The notes beneath the pieces were generated by a model. The model saw only the letters and a list, made by a program, of their open reading frames with translations, searched no databases and had not been told where the DNA came from. From the NCBI GenBank assembly GCA_011109175.1, contig RDEW01000015.1, positions 21,378 to 85,377 on the forward strand: 64,000 bases of DNA, read 5' to 3'. Origin of the DNA: Dicyema japonicum (Eukaryota; Dicyemida; Rhombozoa; Dicyemidae). Both the position numbers and the translations under genes were made by a program. Of this stretch, positions 55,019-64,000 are shown piece by piece (the stretch's first letter is position 1; every line of letters begins with the position of its first letter).

Positions 55019-55266
55019 ATGTCCGTGAACCCTCGAAACATAGAACTGATCGTTGAAAAAGGCTGGAAGGTCAGCCGGGAGAAGTCGAGTCTCCTTGTAT
55101 TGTCCCATAACGGATACACTGACATAAATATCGTTATCGTAATTGAGGCAAGTCCCAGGTGAGGAAACCTTAAAAGTTTATAATTTCTCCAAATATTTGA
55201 TTATACAGAGATAGCGCCAACTCTAGCAGAACAGCAAAACATGGAAATAAATGGGGAAGCCTTTAA
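55019..55266 (+). CDS. Possible small gene, head-to-head with the RS-rich gene
   Basis: ATG at 55019 opens MSVNPRNIELIVEKGWKVSR and continues to DINIVIVIEASP; a GT-AG intron of 50 nt (about 55158-55207) joins it to SANSSRTAKHGNKW and TAA, total 65 residues with an exact codon count. No family is recognised. The intron is longer than typical here, which weakens the call. Confidence 0.4.
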
Positions 55267-56066
55267 TTTCAGGTCGCTAAGGGCAAGTAACTTAGCAACT
55301 GTTAATTTGTTCAAAGCTGCAAAAAAAATTAGGTGATTGATTAATTAAAGTGCATTCCACAGATTTATAGGGCTGGTTTATGATCACACGTGGGTAGAAT
55401 ATTTGGGATCATTACCTCAGATATCGTCAACGTCGAGGAAAAGTTGTAGTTCCTTTTCATTTTTCGTAGAGAATTGTTTTTTACGAGGTTTTATATTCGG
55501 TTTGGTTGCGCAAATCGTCAGCAATTATTCCGTCATGCATTCATTGTTAGTGTAACCTCAATTGTAGTTTGTTAATAATTCAAATAATTAAAACATCCCA
55601 AATATCTGCCCAACAAAACGTTTGAATTCACCGAATATGACGGAACATGTTAAAGTACACTCATTTTACAGAACTCGTACAATTACTTTGAGTGGGATTA
55701 ACTTGTGACGTAATAACATCTCACCTTTAATTGTTAAAGGTCACACTTTTACATTTGACTTTAATCAGATGAATTTACAATCCAAATGGACAATATAATA
55801 ACGTAGAAATAAGACGTTATCAGTTATTCCCGTACCTAACCTTACTCATTGCTTTTTGATGATATGCTCACTTGTCTTGTTTCTTAATTGAACAATTGAA
55901 AATGTCTAGAAAGTAAAAGATACAAGAGGATACTGACATCTAAAATTGTGGCCTTTGCTGCACATGGGAAGCTACAAATAATATGGGGAAACTAAAAAAA
56001 TAATATATTAATATAAGGGTTTCTCAAAGCCAATATATATCTTGTATTATTGCACCACGTGACTAG
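55267..56066. other. Intergenic stretch
   Basis: No open frame with recognisable similarity. CACGTG about 55389 and 56055. Confidence 0.3.
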
Positions 56067-57010
56067 TTGGATAATAAACACTGTGATCATTTAAACTTTA
56101 ATATGAGCACGTGGGTACACGAGGGTGAATTAACCAATGTTATACATATAAAACTATGTGAGACATGCAGTAAAGAAAATTATCACAAATGCACTTTTAT
56201 GAGTAATGGACCTGGTAAGGAGTCATTCACTTTCAGTTTGACAGCCATTGTGACTATTCTTGACACCAAAAGAAGTGGAATCAGATACACAAAGTTCCTT
56301 CTTCCAGATCGACTCACTAAAGAAAACCCGAGTAACTTTTCTCATAAAAGAACTTGACATTGCTTCTTCAATCTGAACAAGAAATCATAAGATATCTGAC
56401 GTCTTAGTGAAGCTTTTGGAGTTAATATTAAAGATAACTAATTCCTGGTGACGTTGTGATAATCATAAGATATTAGTTAGCATGACCCAATTGGCTTTAT
56501 CCTAGTACTCTCAACTAAATCTATTTGTCGTTCTGTCAGAGAGGGAAGGAAGTTCACTGATGCAAATCTGATTGTAAAATCTAAATTAACATATAGAAGG
56601 GAGCTACAGGTATTGTCAGACTTCCAAGGTTGTATCGAGGTCTATGGTGGTACCTAAGAGACCGTTTGACATGTGTGGCATAAATACGGAAGATGTATTA
56701 ATAGAATCCACCCTTCCTCTCAAAAAAGACAACTTGCGTACTCAAACAATACAGCTTGGGAATTGAGAAAGTTATGGCCTATAAAGATCACATTGGATGA
56801 TTCGCCCAACTCATACAGGTCCAGACGTAAAAACGGTTAGAACTGCCTTGCAAGACTAGGAAGAAGATATGAAATGGGGACTAATTCCTGAACTTCAGCA
56901 CAAATATTGAAAGAACTCAAGTATGTAATCAATCTTTTAAATACTGAATATATCAAAGATTTACTACATGTGGTGGACATTGTCCTGAGATGAGGTGACC
57001 TCAGTTCTTA
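56067..57010 (+). CDS. Uncharacterised multi-exon gene
   Basis: The first part (56067-56357) reads HCDHLNFNMSTWVHEGELTN, then LCETCSKENYHKCTFMSNGP and FTFSLTAIVTILDTKRSG; it begins right after an AG and lacks an ATG, so an upstream exon is likely. Further exon-like frames downstream: KFTDANLIVKSKLTYRRELQ (56550), KRPFDMCGINTEDVLIESTL (56660), WELRKLWPIKITLDDSPNSY (56760) ending at a 22-nt GT-AG intron (about 56819-56840), and LKELKYVINLLNTEYIKDLL (56910). Not all joins could be made in frame. The first part has a paralogue at 38.6 kb. No family recognised; it may be two genes. Confidence 0.4.
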
Positions 57011-57284
57011 GAATTATGTAACCAATCTGCTGATGGTGGTCGAACAGAAATGTCGTTATTCTATTAATGGAGTCTGAAGACCTGACAATCACGGATAATT
57101 GAGTCATCACTAGGGCAATTTAAGTGCTAAAATGCTATTTTTATTATTTATACTTTTTTAAATATACGATTGAATTTGGAATAATTATTTTTTAATTTTG
57201 TTTAAAAAAACATACATTATAAATGCTATAAGTGCTATTTTTAATTTTAAATGCTAATTTTTGTTTAACTGCTAATTTAAATTG

Positions 57285-57955
57285 CAGTTAATAATGTGTT
57301 TACGGATTCCGAAATTCGCGGAGCACTCTTTCGGCTGAATAACAACAGAGCAACTGGCTATGACAATATTTGTGGGGAGTTGTTAAAATACGCACCAACC
57401 CAGCTAGCAGAAAAGATAACTTTCATATTCAACAAGATATTCAGGACTCATTGTTCAATTGACATCGCGATGGGAGTTCTACTTCCTTTACAAAAACCTG
57501 GCAAACCTGCAGGTCCAATTGAAAATTTCAAGGCGATCGTGCATTTGACCACTTTGCGAAAAACATTGTCGATTACAACATGTTTTTCGAAAAGATGTGG
57601 AGTATTTGGACTCGCAGAAAACTTATCTCCTTAAATCTTCGGATGCGCTTATATAGCGCGTTCATACAACCAGTCCTATTATATAACTCGGGAACATGGG
57701 GAACATCAAAAACGGACCGTGACTGACTAGACACATTTCATAGAAATCAATTGATAAAAATTGCGGGAACTAAATGGCCACAGATTATCAAAAAAGACAC
57801 TCTCTACAAATTATGTAAATGCAAACCGATAAGCAGAGAAGTAATTACCTCACGCTGGCTACTTATCGGACATGTTCTGAGAATGGACGAAGTGATTCCT
57901 TGCAATCAAATGATGGAAGATTACTATTATACAAGGACTACATTTTGATAATGAC
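57285..57955 (+). pseudogene. RTE-like LINE fragment inside the hAT element
   Basis: Reads FTDSEIRGALFRLNNNRATG and GVLLPLQKPGKPAG (RT start), then jumps to YNSGTWGTSKTDRD and REVITSRWLLIGHVLRMDE of the C-terminal region. It is a copy of 22700-22950 plus 23640-23880 of the longer relic, with the palm deleted between. Confidence 0.7.
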
Positions 57956-58165
57956 AAGGCAAATATCAAAAATTATATAAATAAAAGAATGGAGGAAAAT
58001 GGATTTAAACTTATTATTGAAATGACTGAACCAAAAATTAGCTAACAAGATTATTTTTCTCTTTCACGCTGTCAGGCATCCTATGCATCTGTTGAAAGAG
58101 CAATTAAAATGCTAAAAAATATTAAAAAAAAAGATAGGAACTTCCATCCAGACAATATCAGGCAT
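57955..58165 (+). pseudogene. hAT transposase C-terminal (dimerisation) remnant
   Basis: After a helical stretch (KRMEENGFKLIIEMTEPKIS) a TAA interrupts, then QASYASVERAIKMLKNIKKK and FHPDNIRH follow. The SxxVERxF--LK--K motif with a later NI--L is the hallmark of hAT dimerisation domains. The rest of the transposase is missing here. Confidence 0.5.
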
Positions 58166-58244
58166 TAACTTTTATTATATTACAATAAATAAAATTGAAA
58201 AAATCCCATTTTTAAGTGATGAAAGAACATTTAAACAATAGAAG

Positions 58245-58691
58245 TCAGGTAGTTGCCGCCCTCACTGCGTGGCTGTTCCCTCTCAAAATTGCGAGCGAAA
58301 TTCGCTCAAATAACCAGCGGCGTTCACGGAAATCTCCAGTCCATGAGGTGATCCGGTTTCCAAGACGTCCGAGAAACTCGAGTGTAGAGGGGGAGTAGGA
58401 TCCGGAAATCTCCATAGCAAGGGGAACAAATTTGACATCATCGGGAAGGTCGACGTATTTAACAAGTTTGGCCTTCTCCGCCTTTACGGATGCTGAACAG
58501 GCCCTTGTAGCACTCTCGTGAAGATTTTTCTGAGCAAACGTGTCTGTACATGTCACATCCCAAACCAGTGGTTTCCCGGCCTCAAATGGAAATATGGTCA
58601 TCCGGTCGTTTCCCGTCACTTCTGCATAACCCGACCGGTTCAAGAATGGCCGAGTATCCAGCGGCATCCATAGCTCGCCTGACAATTTCAT
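58245..58691 (-). pseudogene. LINE REL-domain relic, RPDG type, open for 148 codons
   Basis: Minus strand: [72 protein letters not shown] and GNSHAV. This is the full C-terminal nuclease-like domain of the family, with WD-T--D and K--KY intact but the preceding RPDG degraded to NDRMT. It is the most intact copy of this domain in the window, yet lacks any RT upstream. Confidence 0.7.
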
Positions 58692-58873
58692 TCTTCCAAA
58701 TAAAATTTAAATGTTATATTTTATTATTTTAAGTTATAGATTTGACAAATTTAAATGCTAGATTTTATCATTTTAAGTGCTAACTTTTTTAATTATAATT
58801 GCTAGATTTTGTGATTTTTTAGCGCTAAAAAAATTTTTTTTAAGTGCTAGAAACAACTTGCCCTAGTCATCAC

Positions 58874-59439
58874 TCACCGTGTTTTGACGATTGATATCCA
58901 TTGTGGAGATATATTTACTCGAAATCTCTTAAAACTTGCTCAGATGAAATTTTTTGACGATATAAACTCAGAATTTTAGGTTCGGCTGATAACCAAATAT
59001 GTTGATGAACACCTCCATGGGAAGAATTATCCTTGATATTTTGCCATTAATCAAAAAAAGTCCACATATAGAACCAGTGATCTTATCCCTTATAAAATAG
59101 CAACAGAAAACCAGCTGTTTCAGGAGACATTTAGTACCCCAATTACATAATTTAGTGGCAAGATAACCTATTTATTAGTAAACCTACGGTCATTGATCAG
59201 AATAACGTCTCACTAAAGTATTATTAATTTTATAATGTCTCATTTATTATCTCTTGAACAATTGTGAGTTTTACAAGAGTAACTAGTGATATAGTCTGTA
59301 AGCATATAATAGACCTTTCTTCCAAACACACGAGTATATTCAATATATTCGACCACGGGCATATATCAACTTTATGTTGTGAATATTATAAGTCAAACTG
59401 ACTTTATGAACAATATACACAACTAATGAGCGATATTTG
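58874..59439. other. Stretch between the two hAT-like elements
   Basis: No gene, RNA or repeat recognised. Confidence 0.3.
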
Positions 59440-60704
59440 GTGATAATTAGAGCAATTTGTGCAATAAAATTCCATTTTTAGGAAAGGGTATATTTTATTA
59501 ATGAGTTAAATTATATTAAAAATTATTAAAAATGTTTACTTTTATGAACTTATAAATGCCATTTTTGATTTCAAATGCCATAATTCGTTTTAGTTGCCAT
59601 AAGTGCCATTTTTTACTTTTAATTATTTATTGAATAAGAATATTGGGTTCTTTTGGCAATCTTTATTTGATCGCAAACATATGAAGAAACCCTTTCGAAT
59701 TTTTCCATCTTCGAATTTTAAAGCCTTATGAGTATTTTTATCAAATTGCTTATTCCCGTTCATTCCACTAGCCGTTTAAGTTTGCTAAGTTGTTACTTAA
59801 GTTTAGTGAGTGTGCTTAAGGCAATTTCCAAAATTTGAAACTTTAGCCATTTGTTTTTCCTCCACTGGAAGGCCACAAGGTGATTCACTTGACATGGAGG
59901 AGAGCAAGCACTTAGCTACTAAAAATAACAATGTCCTAAATATGACAATTTCCGCCCTAATGATAATATTTCTTTGTATATTTCTAGATAAACGTTGATC
60001 TACTAATTAATCATCCCATAACACGTGACCTTCGCATGTCAATAATAACACACGTGGCATTAACATATTCAATTTATTTACTTATTTTATTTACATAACC
60101 CAGGAAACATAGAGAAAAGGTAACAGTGAACTAACCAGTTGGGTGATCCTGGTCTCCATTATCAGTGATGATGGATGGCAGAGGATATGTTTCCTCTTCA
60201 AAAAGGCGTATGAGAGAGGGGTGTCTCATTTTGTAAATTGGGATATTTGCCTCCAAAAATGCTTGTGTTACTTTCATAGCCCAACGTTTCTGAGTATCGG
60301 TTATCTCGGAAGTTAATGTTTGCGAACTCTGAGATTGGTTGGACTCATCTATAATTTTAAACTCAGAAAAATACTGTGCCCTTTCAAATGTTTTTTTGAA
60401 GAACGATGTGCATCAACAAAAAATTTTTTGTCACATCGTACAACTGTTGAGCAATTGGAACAAAATAAATTCCCATCCTCATCAATTACAAACTCTGGGT
60501 AATTTTTTGCATAAAAAGAAGTTTTCTGTGCGATAGTCCTTTTACCAATACCCATCACAACAAACAAATATACCACGTTTTATATTTTTAAATTATTTTA
60601 TTTAAATTATTTTTTTAATTTATTTGAAAAATAATTGCAAAAATTGCAAACTGATAAAAGGTTGTGAAAAATTGCAATTTATGCAAATTGGCATAATTAT
60701 CACT
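59440..60704. mobile_element. Second hAT-like element, bounded by related inverted repeats
   Basis: Left end GTGATAATTAGAGCAATTTG (59440) and right end, on the other strand, GTGATAATTATGCCAATTTG (to 60704) form imperfect terminal inverted repeats; the inner part TAGAGCAATTT resembles TAGGGCAATTT of the element at 57111. Subterminal AATGCCATT/AAGTGCCATT repeats lie at 59560-59610. No direct target duplication was found, so ends may be slightly off. Confidence 0.55.
60131..60555 (-). pseudogene. CGGBP1/hAT-like zinc-finger protein remnant
   Basis: Minus strand, start MGIGKRTIAQKTSFYAKNYP, then LFCSNCSTVVRCDKK and HRSSKKHLKG, a C--C...H----H finger like those at the N-terminus of hAT transposases and CGGBP1. 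After one frame change the next frame reads WAMKVTQAFLEANIPIYKMR and HPSLIRLFEEETYPLPS, the following conserved helix of that family, and ends at TAG. It could be a short domesticated-type protein if the frame change is a sequence error or intron, but the terminal repeats around it argue for a transposon remnant. Confidence 0.6.
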
Positions 60705-60719
60705 CTTCCCATTTTCATC

Positions 60720-60960
60720 CTCTGCTTATCAAATGATCCCATCACTTCCCGAAAATATTTGTGCTTGTGCCTACCAGGAAATCAATGGGCGACGGATGTA
60801 TGATGAAGACCTACCATTTTTCTGATCGTGGACAAACATAGTGGATTCATGTTTCTTGTCAGACCGGATGAATCCCCAGCCTCCCTCCTTATCGACCACT
60901 CCGATAGGAGAGTGTCGAGTGGGGTAGGTTCGATGCGGTAGCAGGCTTCTATTTATTCTA
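60720..60960 (+). pseudogene. Possible LTR-retrotransposon integrase fragment
   Basis: One frame reads TIFLIVDKHSGFMFLVRPDE, resembling the central strand of retrotransposon integrase cores (I-VVD--S-F----P). Stops flank it and no other integrase motif is visible. Confidence 0.25.
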
Positions 60961-61053
60961 CCCTATAACTAAGAACTATCACAAAGTTGACCAAATTCAT
61001 AAATAAAACCATATTTATTAGAAATGACAGATTTACCAAAAATAACCAATATA

Positions 61054-61698
61054 TTAGATAACACGTGTAAGCTGTGATTTAATTCTACTGAGACCATCAA
61101 TTATATTTGTTAGAGAATCATGATCGAACTCTACGTTGATGTCATCTGACCCACGTGGGGTAGACAACCTCCAAAAGCAAATATGATTACTTTTAGATTC
61201 AGAAGACATGTGGGTTTCAATATTCGTGAGGATTTACTCGAGGACATTTGCATGTCAACTCTCCAGTCAAAGTCCACGAGCCGATTAGCACACACTGTCT
61301 AATAATCGACAAATACAGTTGTTTCTCTGTTCTGTCCACGTGGCTACATTCTGAGTAATCATATTCCACAACAGTTTGCCCAGCTTCTTGTCTTCAGGAG
61401 AATCCGGGAACAAATCATTGAAATCCTGGAATAAGGAAGGATCCTTGATAAACAAGTTGATTAAGAGCGCAGTTTGTCGGAGGATCTAAGGTTAGAGAGA
61501 TAAATACAGATTGTGAGTCCCCCAAACTGATATTAAATAGATCTGAGTAGAATTCGTTCATTTTGGGAGGAAAATTAGAGTTGTATTGTACGACTTCGTT
61601 TAATAGGGTTAGTAATGATTCCTTTGATGGTGCCTTAGTATTAGATTAGTCACTACATTCGATAACAGTGATAGGACGGTCCAATCTATTTTATCCAT
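61054..61698 (-). CDS. COMMD9: COMM domain-containing protein 9
   Basis: COMMD proteins form the Commander complex that recycles membrane cargo from endosomes. On the minus strand, five exons with GT-AG introns of 23, 22, 22 and 23 nt give 184 residues, exactly in frame (family about 198). N-terminal helical domain: MDKIDWTVLSLLSN, SKESLLTLLNEVVQYNSNFP, LRQTALLINLFIKDPSLFQD. COMM domain: NRLVDFDWRVDMQMSSSKSS (family RLVDLDWRVD-KTSSD), RILKPTCLLNLK, then after the last intron INVEFDHDSLTNIIDGLSRI and KSQL. The last intron (61153-61175 region) contains CACGTG. The human C-terminal VELSKETLDTML--L-RI-QL pattern is clearly matched. Good confidence in identity; a close COMMD paralogue is the only alternative. 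Confidence 0.93.
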
Positions 61699-61879
61699 TA
61701 CGTTAGGGATTTTAAATTAATTCAATTTTAATTACTTTATTATTTTTAATAAATCAAACCAAATTAAAAATTAAATTTTAGAAGATTTGTTAGATCTGTC
61801 GTTGTCATTTGAGTAGTTTAATTAAATTACTTACCTTTGCCCAGAGCAAAGAGAGGTTGACCACTATTTATAATTTATC

Positions 61880-62400
61880 AGAACAACAATGAACTATGCT
61901 GTTCTTTCCTGGGATCCCTGTTTATCAATAACAAACTTCGAAAAAATACACTCAAAACTCTGTTCTAAGAATAATTACCGGCTGTCTAAAAACGACACCA
62001 ACCGACCACCTAGACTGAGTTCTAAAACCAAAAATTCTCTCAATTAGGGACCATTTCAAGATGCTGTGTCTAAAACAGAGACACCCAACTCACTGCCTTT
62101 GAATCTCCACAAACAAAAAGAGAATTATTACGTTTGGTCATGACTTGAATTTACATTTATATCTGTACAGGGTTGGAAAATCGTCCTCTCCTTATTCTCA
62201 TCGTTCCGTATTTTTAGAGGCTCTTTTTTGGCTAACCTCGATCTTCAAGATATTTGTCCGAGTGATGAATGGGCCCAGATATCACATGCGTAAGAGATGC
62301 AATGTTTCATTCAATGTTCCTACACCTTCGTGTTATATTTGGAAACTTTGGAAGTGTCATTTGATCTTCCATTTTCATCACAAGAGCCTCTAAAGGAGTT
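61880..62400 (+). pseudogene. LINE C-terminal relic (Jockey/CR1-like)
   Basis: Across frame changes the sequence shows the post-RT block ALRI-TG--KTTP-DHL (here RIITGCLKT-like DNA about 61965), ILSIRDHFKMLC and LKQRHPTHCL. A further 250 bp toward 62400 may be the same element's tail. Decayed. Confidence 0.45.
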
Positions 62401-62553
62401 AGTATTAACAACGAAGTGGCGAGCTTTGTAAGTCCTTGTGATTGCTTTAAAGTCATCGATCTTTTTTAGATTTTTATTATTATGATTTTTTAAACGCAAA
62501 TTTTTTTTAAATTTTAAAATAAAATTTATTTTATTAATCTAATTTTTTATCTA

Positions 62554-63333
62554 ATGTACTCCAAGTTATGTGTAATTTTATTGATCCTTATTTTTTTGAA
62601 AATATCCATAAATAACAGCATAAAGGAGATAAGGAATTTGAAAAATATTGAATTACTGGATAATGACTTTAGGTTTTTTTTTGTTCCTAACGAATTTCTA
62701 TATTGCAAAATTCCCAAAGTTGGGTCTACAACAATGTTGCAATGGTTTTACATTAAAAAATTCGAAAAGACTCATCGAATAGCGAAAATAGAATTATCAA
62801 ATATTCATTCACTTAACCTATGGATCGATTACTCACAAGTGAAATATATTGGTTCCCATAGCAACATTAAAAAATATATTATAATCAGGCATCCAGCTGA
62901 GAGATTAGTTTCAGCATACCAAGATAAATTTCTGGACTATTTACACGGATATATAGGATCAGATATAATTAAGAAAGAAATAACTGGGAGTCCGAATGGT
63001 AATATTACATTCGAACAATTTCTTTCTTATTTGATTGATCGGAAAAAATATTCCTCACTATTTAATGAGCATTGGAGACCAATGACGGATCTATGTCTTG
63101 TGGAGATTATTGAATATGAGTACATTCAGTTAAAGGACTTGAACCAATTTATTGACAAATTACAGGAGAAATACAAATTTTCGGATTATGATTTTTCGTT
63201 GATAACGAAAGTCACAAAACCAAATTCAAATGCTGAAATATATTTTGGAAATTTAACTAAGAAAATGAAATTGGATTTCTACAATCTTTACAAAAAGGAT
63301 CATCAACTTTTTGGATTTACTCCGTATTTATAA
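62554..63333 (+). CDS. Carbohydrate sulfotransferase (HNK-1/CHST8-14 family), intronless
   Basis: Golgi type II membrane enzyme transferring sulfate from PAPS to a glycan. 259 residues from ATG 62554. Short cytosolic start, signal anchor LCVILLILIFLKI (residues 5-17). 5'-phosphosulfate loop YCKIPKVGSTTMLQW (family CPIPKVACSNW), 3'-phosphate site IIIRHPAERLVSAYQDKF (family VRDPFERLVSAYRNKF), then NEHWRPMTDLC (family HW-P---LC) and a C-terminal FYNLYKKDHQLFGF (family Y--DF-LFGY). It is shorter than typical family members because the stem is reduced. The HPAER variant replaces the usual D-P with H-P. No intron interrupts it, unlike most host genes here, which hints at a retrocopy or transferred gene. 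Confidence 0.88.
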   Translation: MYSKLCVILLILIFLKISINNSIKEIRNLKNIELLDNDFRFFFVPNEFLYCKIPKVGSTTMLQWFYIKKFEKTHRIAKIELSNIHSLNLWIDYSQVKYIGSHSNIKKYIIIRHPAERLVSAYQDKFLDYLHGYIGSDIIKKEITGSPNGNITFEQFLSYLIDRKKYSSLFNEHWRPMTDLCLVEIIEYEYIQLKDLNQFIDKLQEKYKFSDYDFSLITKVTKPNSNAEIYFGNLTKKMKLDFYNLYKKDHQLFGFTPYL

Positions 63334-64000
63334 AATTTACAAATATTTACACAAATTAATTGATAATTTCCTGATTTATAATACTAAGTTTGTTATTCTG
63401 TACAGAAGTGTGTCTATCAATATAATAAAATACAAGTTGAGAGCAACACAACACATTTAGCTGTCTCCACTAAATTAGGAGGTAGTGAGTGCAAATAACA
63501 GTGTAATCCTTCCACTGGAGTAGGTGACTGTGAGTGAACTGTCCAGGTAATTCATAAAATAAAAATGGATTAAGTATATTGATTACATTTGTAAGTTAAT
63601 TGCGATCATAATATTCCCTAATAGTACATTTAATGATTTGGTGTACCATCTTCGGACTTAATGATTGTCATCAAAACGTCCAGTCTAACTGAATCTAACG
63701 TAAACCTATAGTGTTATAGTAGGCAGTTCTTGTGATTGAGACCCCATTCTCTCACGATTTGTATGAGAATGCACTTAATCAACCATCTCTGTCCAACTTT
63801 TTATTTCTATCAAACCCGAGGGCACATAGGATGAAAAACAATATGGATCCTAAATCCCCAATGATTGCTCTCGAGAATGATATGCCTTATTTAAATCAAT
63901 GGTTTTCTTGACAATTTTAGAAACTGTGGAAAAGTAAAAACTGTGATCTTTAAAAAATTTAATTCACAAAATAATATGAAGATGCTAATAACTTTGAAAA
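63334..64000. other. 3' flank to window end
   Basis: AT-rich sequence with no recognisable gene, repeat or RNA on either strand. Confidence 0.3.

Larger units (their letters stand above)
57111..58865. mobile_element. hAT-like DNA transposon carrying LINE fragments
   Basis: Terminal inverted repeats TAGGGCAA (57111) and TTGCCCTA (ending 58865), with the 8-bp target duplication GTCATCAC on both sides (57103-57110, 58866-58873), the size typical of hAT. Both subterminal regions are full of short ATGCTA/GTGCTA repeats, as expected for transposase-binding sites. Inside lie an RTE-like LINE fragment (57285-57950), a hAT-dimerisation-like coding remnant (57955-58165) and a LINE REL fragment on the minus strand (58245-58691). 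Confidence 0.8.

Noticed and set aside
58245-58691. A 148-codon open frame considered as a host gene
   Set aside because: Its sequence matches the C-terminal nuclease-like domain of a LINE family that has several other decayed copies in the window, and it lies inside a hAT element.
59810-59998. Small tail-anchored membrane protein
   Set aside because: It lies inside the inverted-repeat-bounded hAT-like element, has an unusual start and no supporting homology.

Overview
The window looks like nuclear DNA of a highly derived animal, most plausibly a dicyemid mesozoan. I see AT-rich DNA and clearly animal genes: PCNA, ribosomal protein L7, a COMMD9-like protein, an intermediate filament protein with a lamin tail domain, a multi-PDZ scaffold, a ZNF593/Bud20-like protein, a NUS1-like protein and a carbohydrate sulfotransferase. 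These genes are cut by extremely short introns, mostly 22-25 nt, GT-AG with one GC-AG. Introns of this size in an animal are known from dicyemids; the species assignment is inference. Standard stop codons are used. I re-derived exon joins by hand; for PCNA, RPL7, COMMD9 and the intermediate filament gene the spliced length is an exact number of codons and close to the family size.

Layout: 1-4700 is repeats (a dispersed ~1.5 kb repeat in two copies, four local tandem duplications, one tRNA-derived SINE), ending at PCNA (4805-5666). 5.7-9.7 kb holds LINE relics. 9.76-13.56 kb (minus) is a large gene made of at least eleven cysteine-rich modules. A LINE relic follows, then RPL7 (15.1-16.0 kb, minus). 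16-31 kb mixes decayed LINEs, small uncertain genes, a NUS1-like gene, SINEs and long empty stretches. 30,995-34,768 is a full-length non-LTR retrotransposon with target-site duplications, followed by its short internally deleted derivative. ZNF593/Bud20 lies at 37.1-37.5 kb (minus), and a ten-PDZ gene at 39.2-43.8 kb built from repeated exon cassettes with the same tiny introns. 44-48 kb is TE debris plus one precise SINE. The intermediate filament gene (48.2-50.2 kb), a BAR/RhoGAP gene (50.8-53.0 kb), a new arginine/serine-rich gene (54.2-55.0 kb, minus) with a possible head-to-head partner, an uncharacterised gene (56.0-57.0 kb), two hAT-like DNA transposons (57.1-58.9 and 59.4-60.7 kb), COMMD9 (61.05-61.7 kb, minus) and an intronless sulfotransferase (62.55-63.33 kb) complete the window.

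The host genes form no pathway; they are housekeeping, cytoskeletal, scaffold and secreted functions packed between TE remnants. Most interesting are the PDZ cassette array, the cysteine-module gene, a candidate -1 frameshift signal with covarying hairpins at the ORF1/ORF2 junction of the LINE, the SINE/LINE 3'-tail sharing, and a strong apparent excess of the palindrome CACGTG, including inside several tiny introns.
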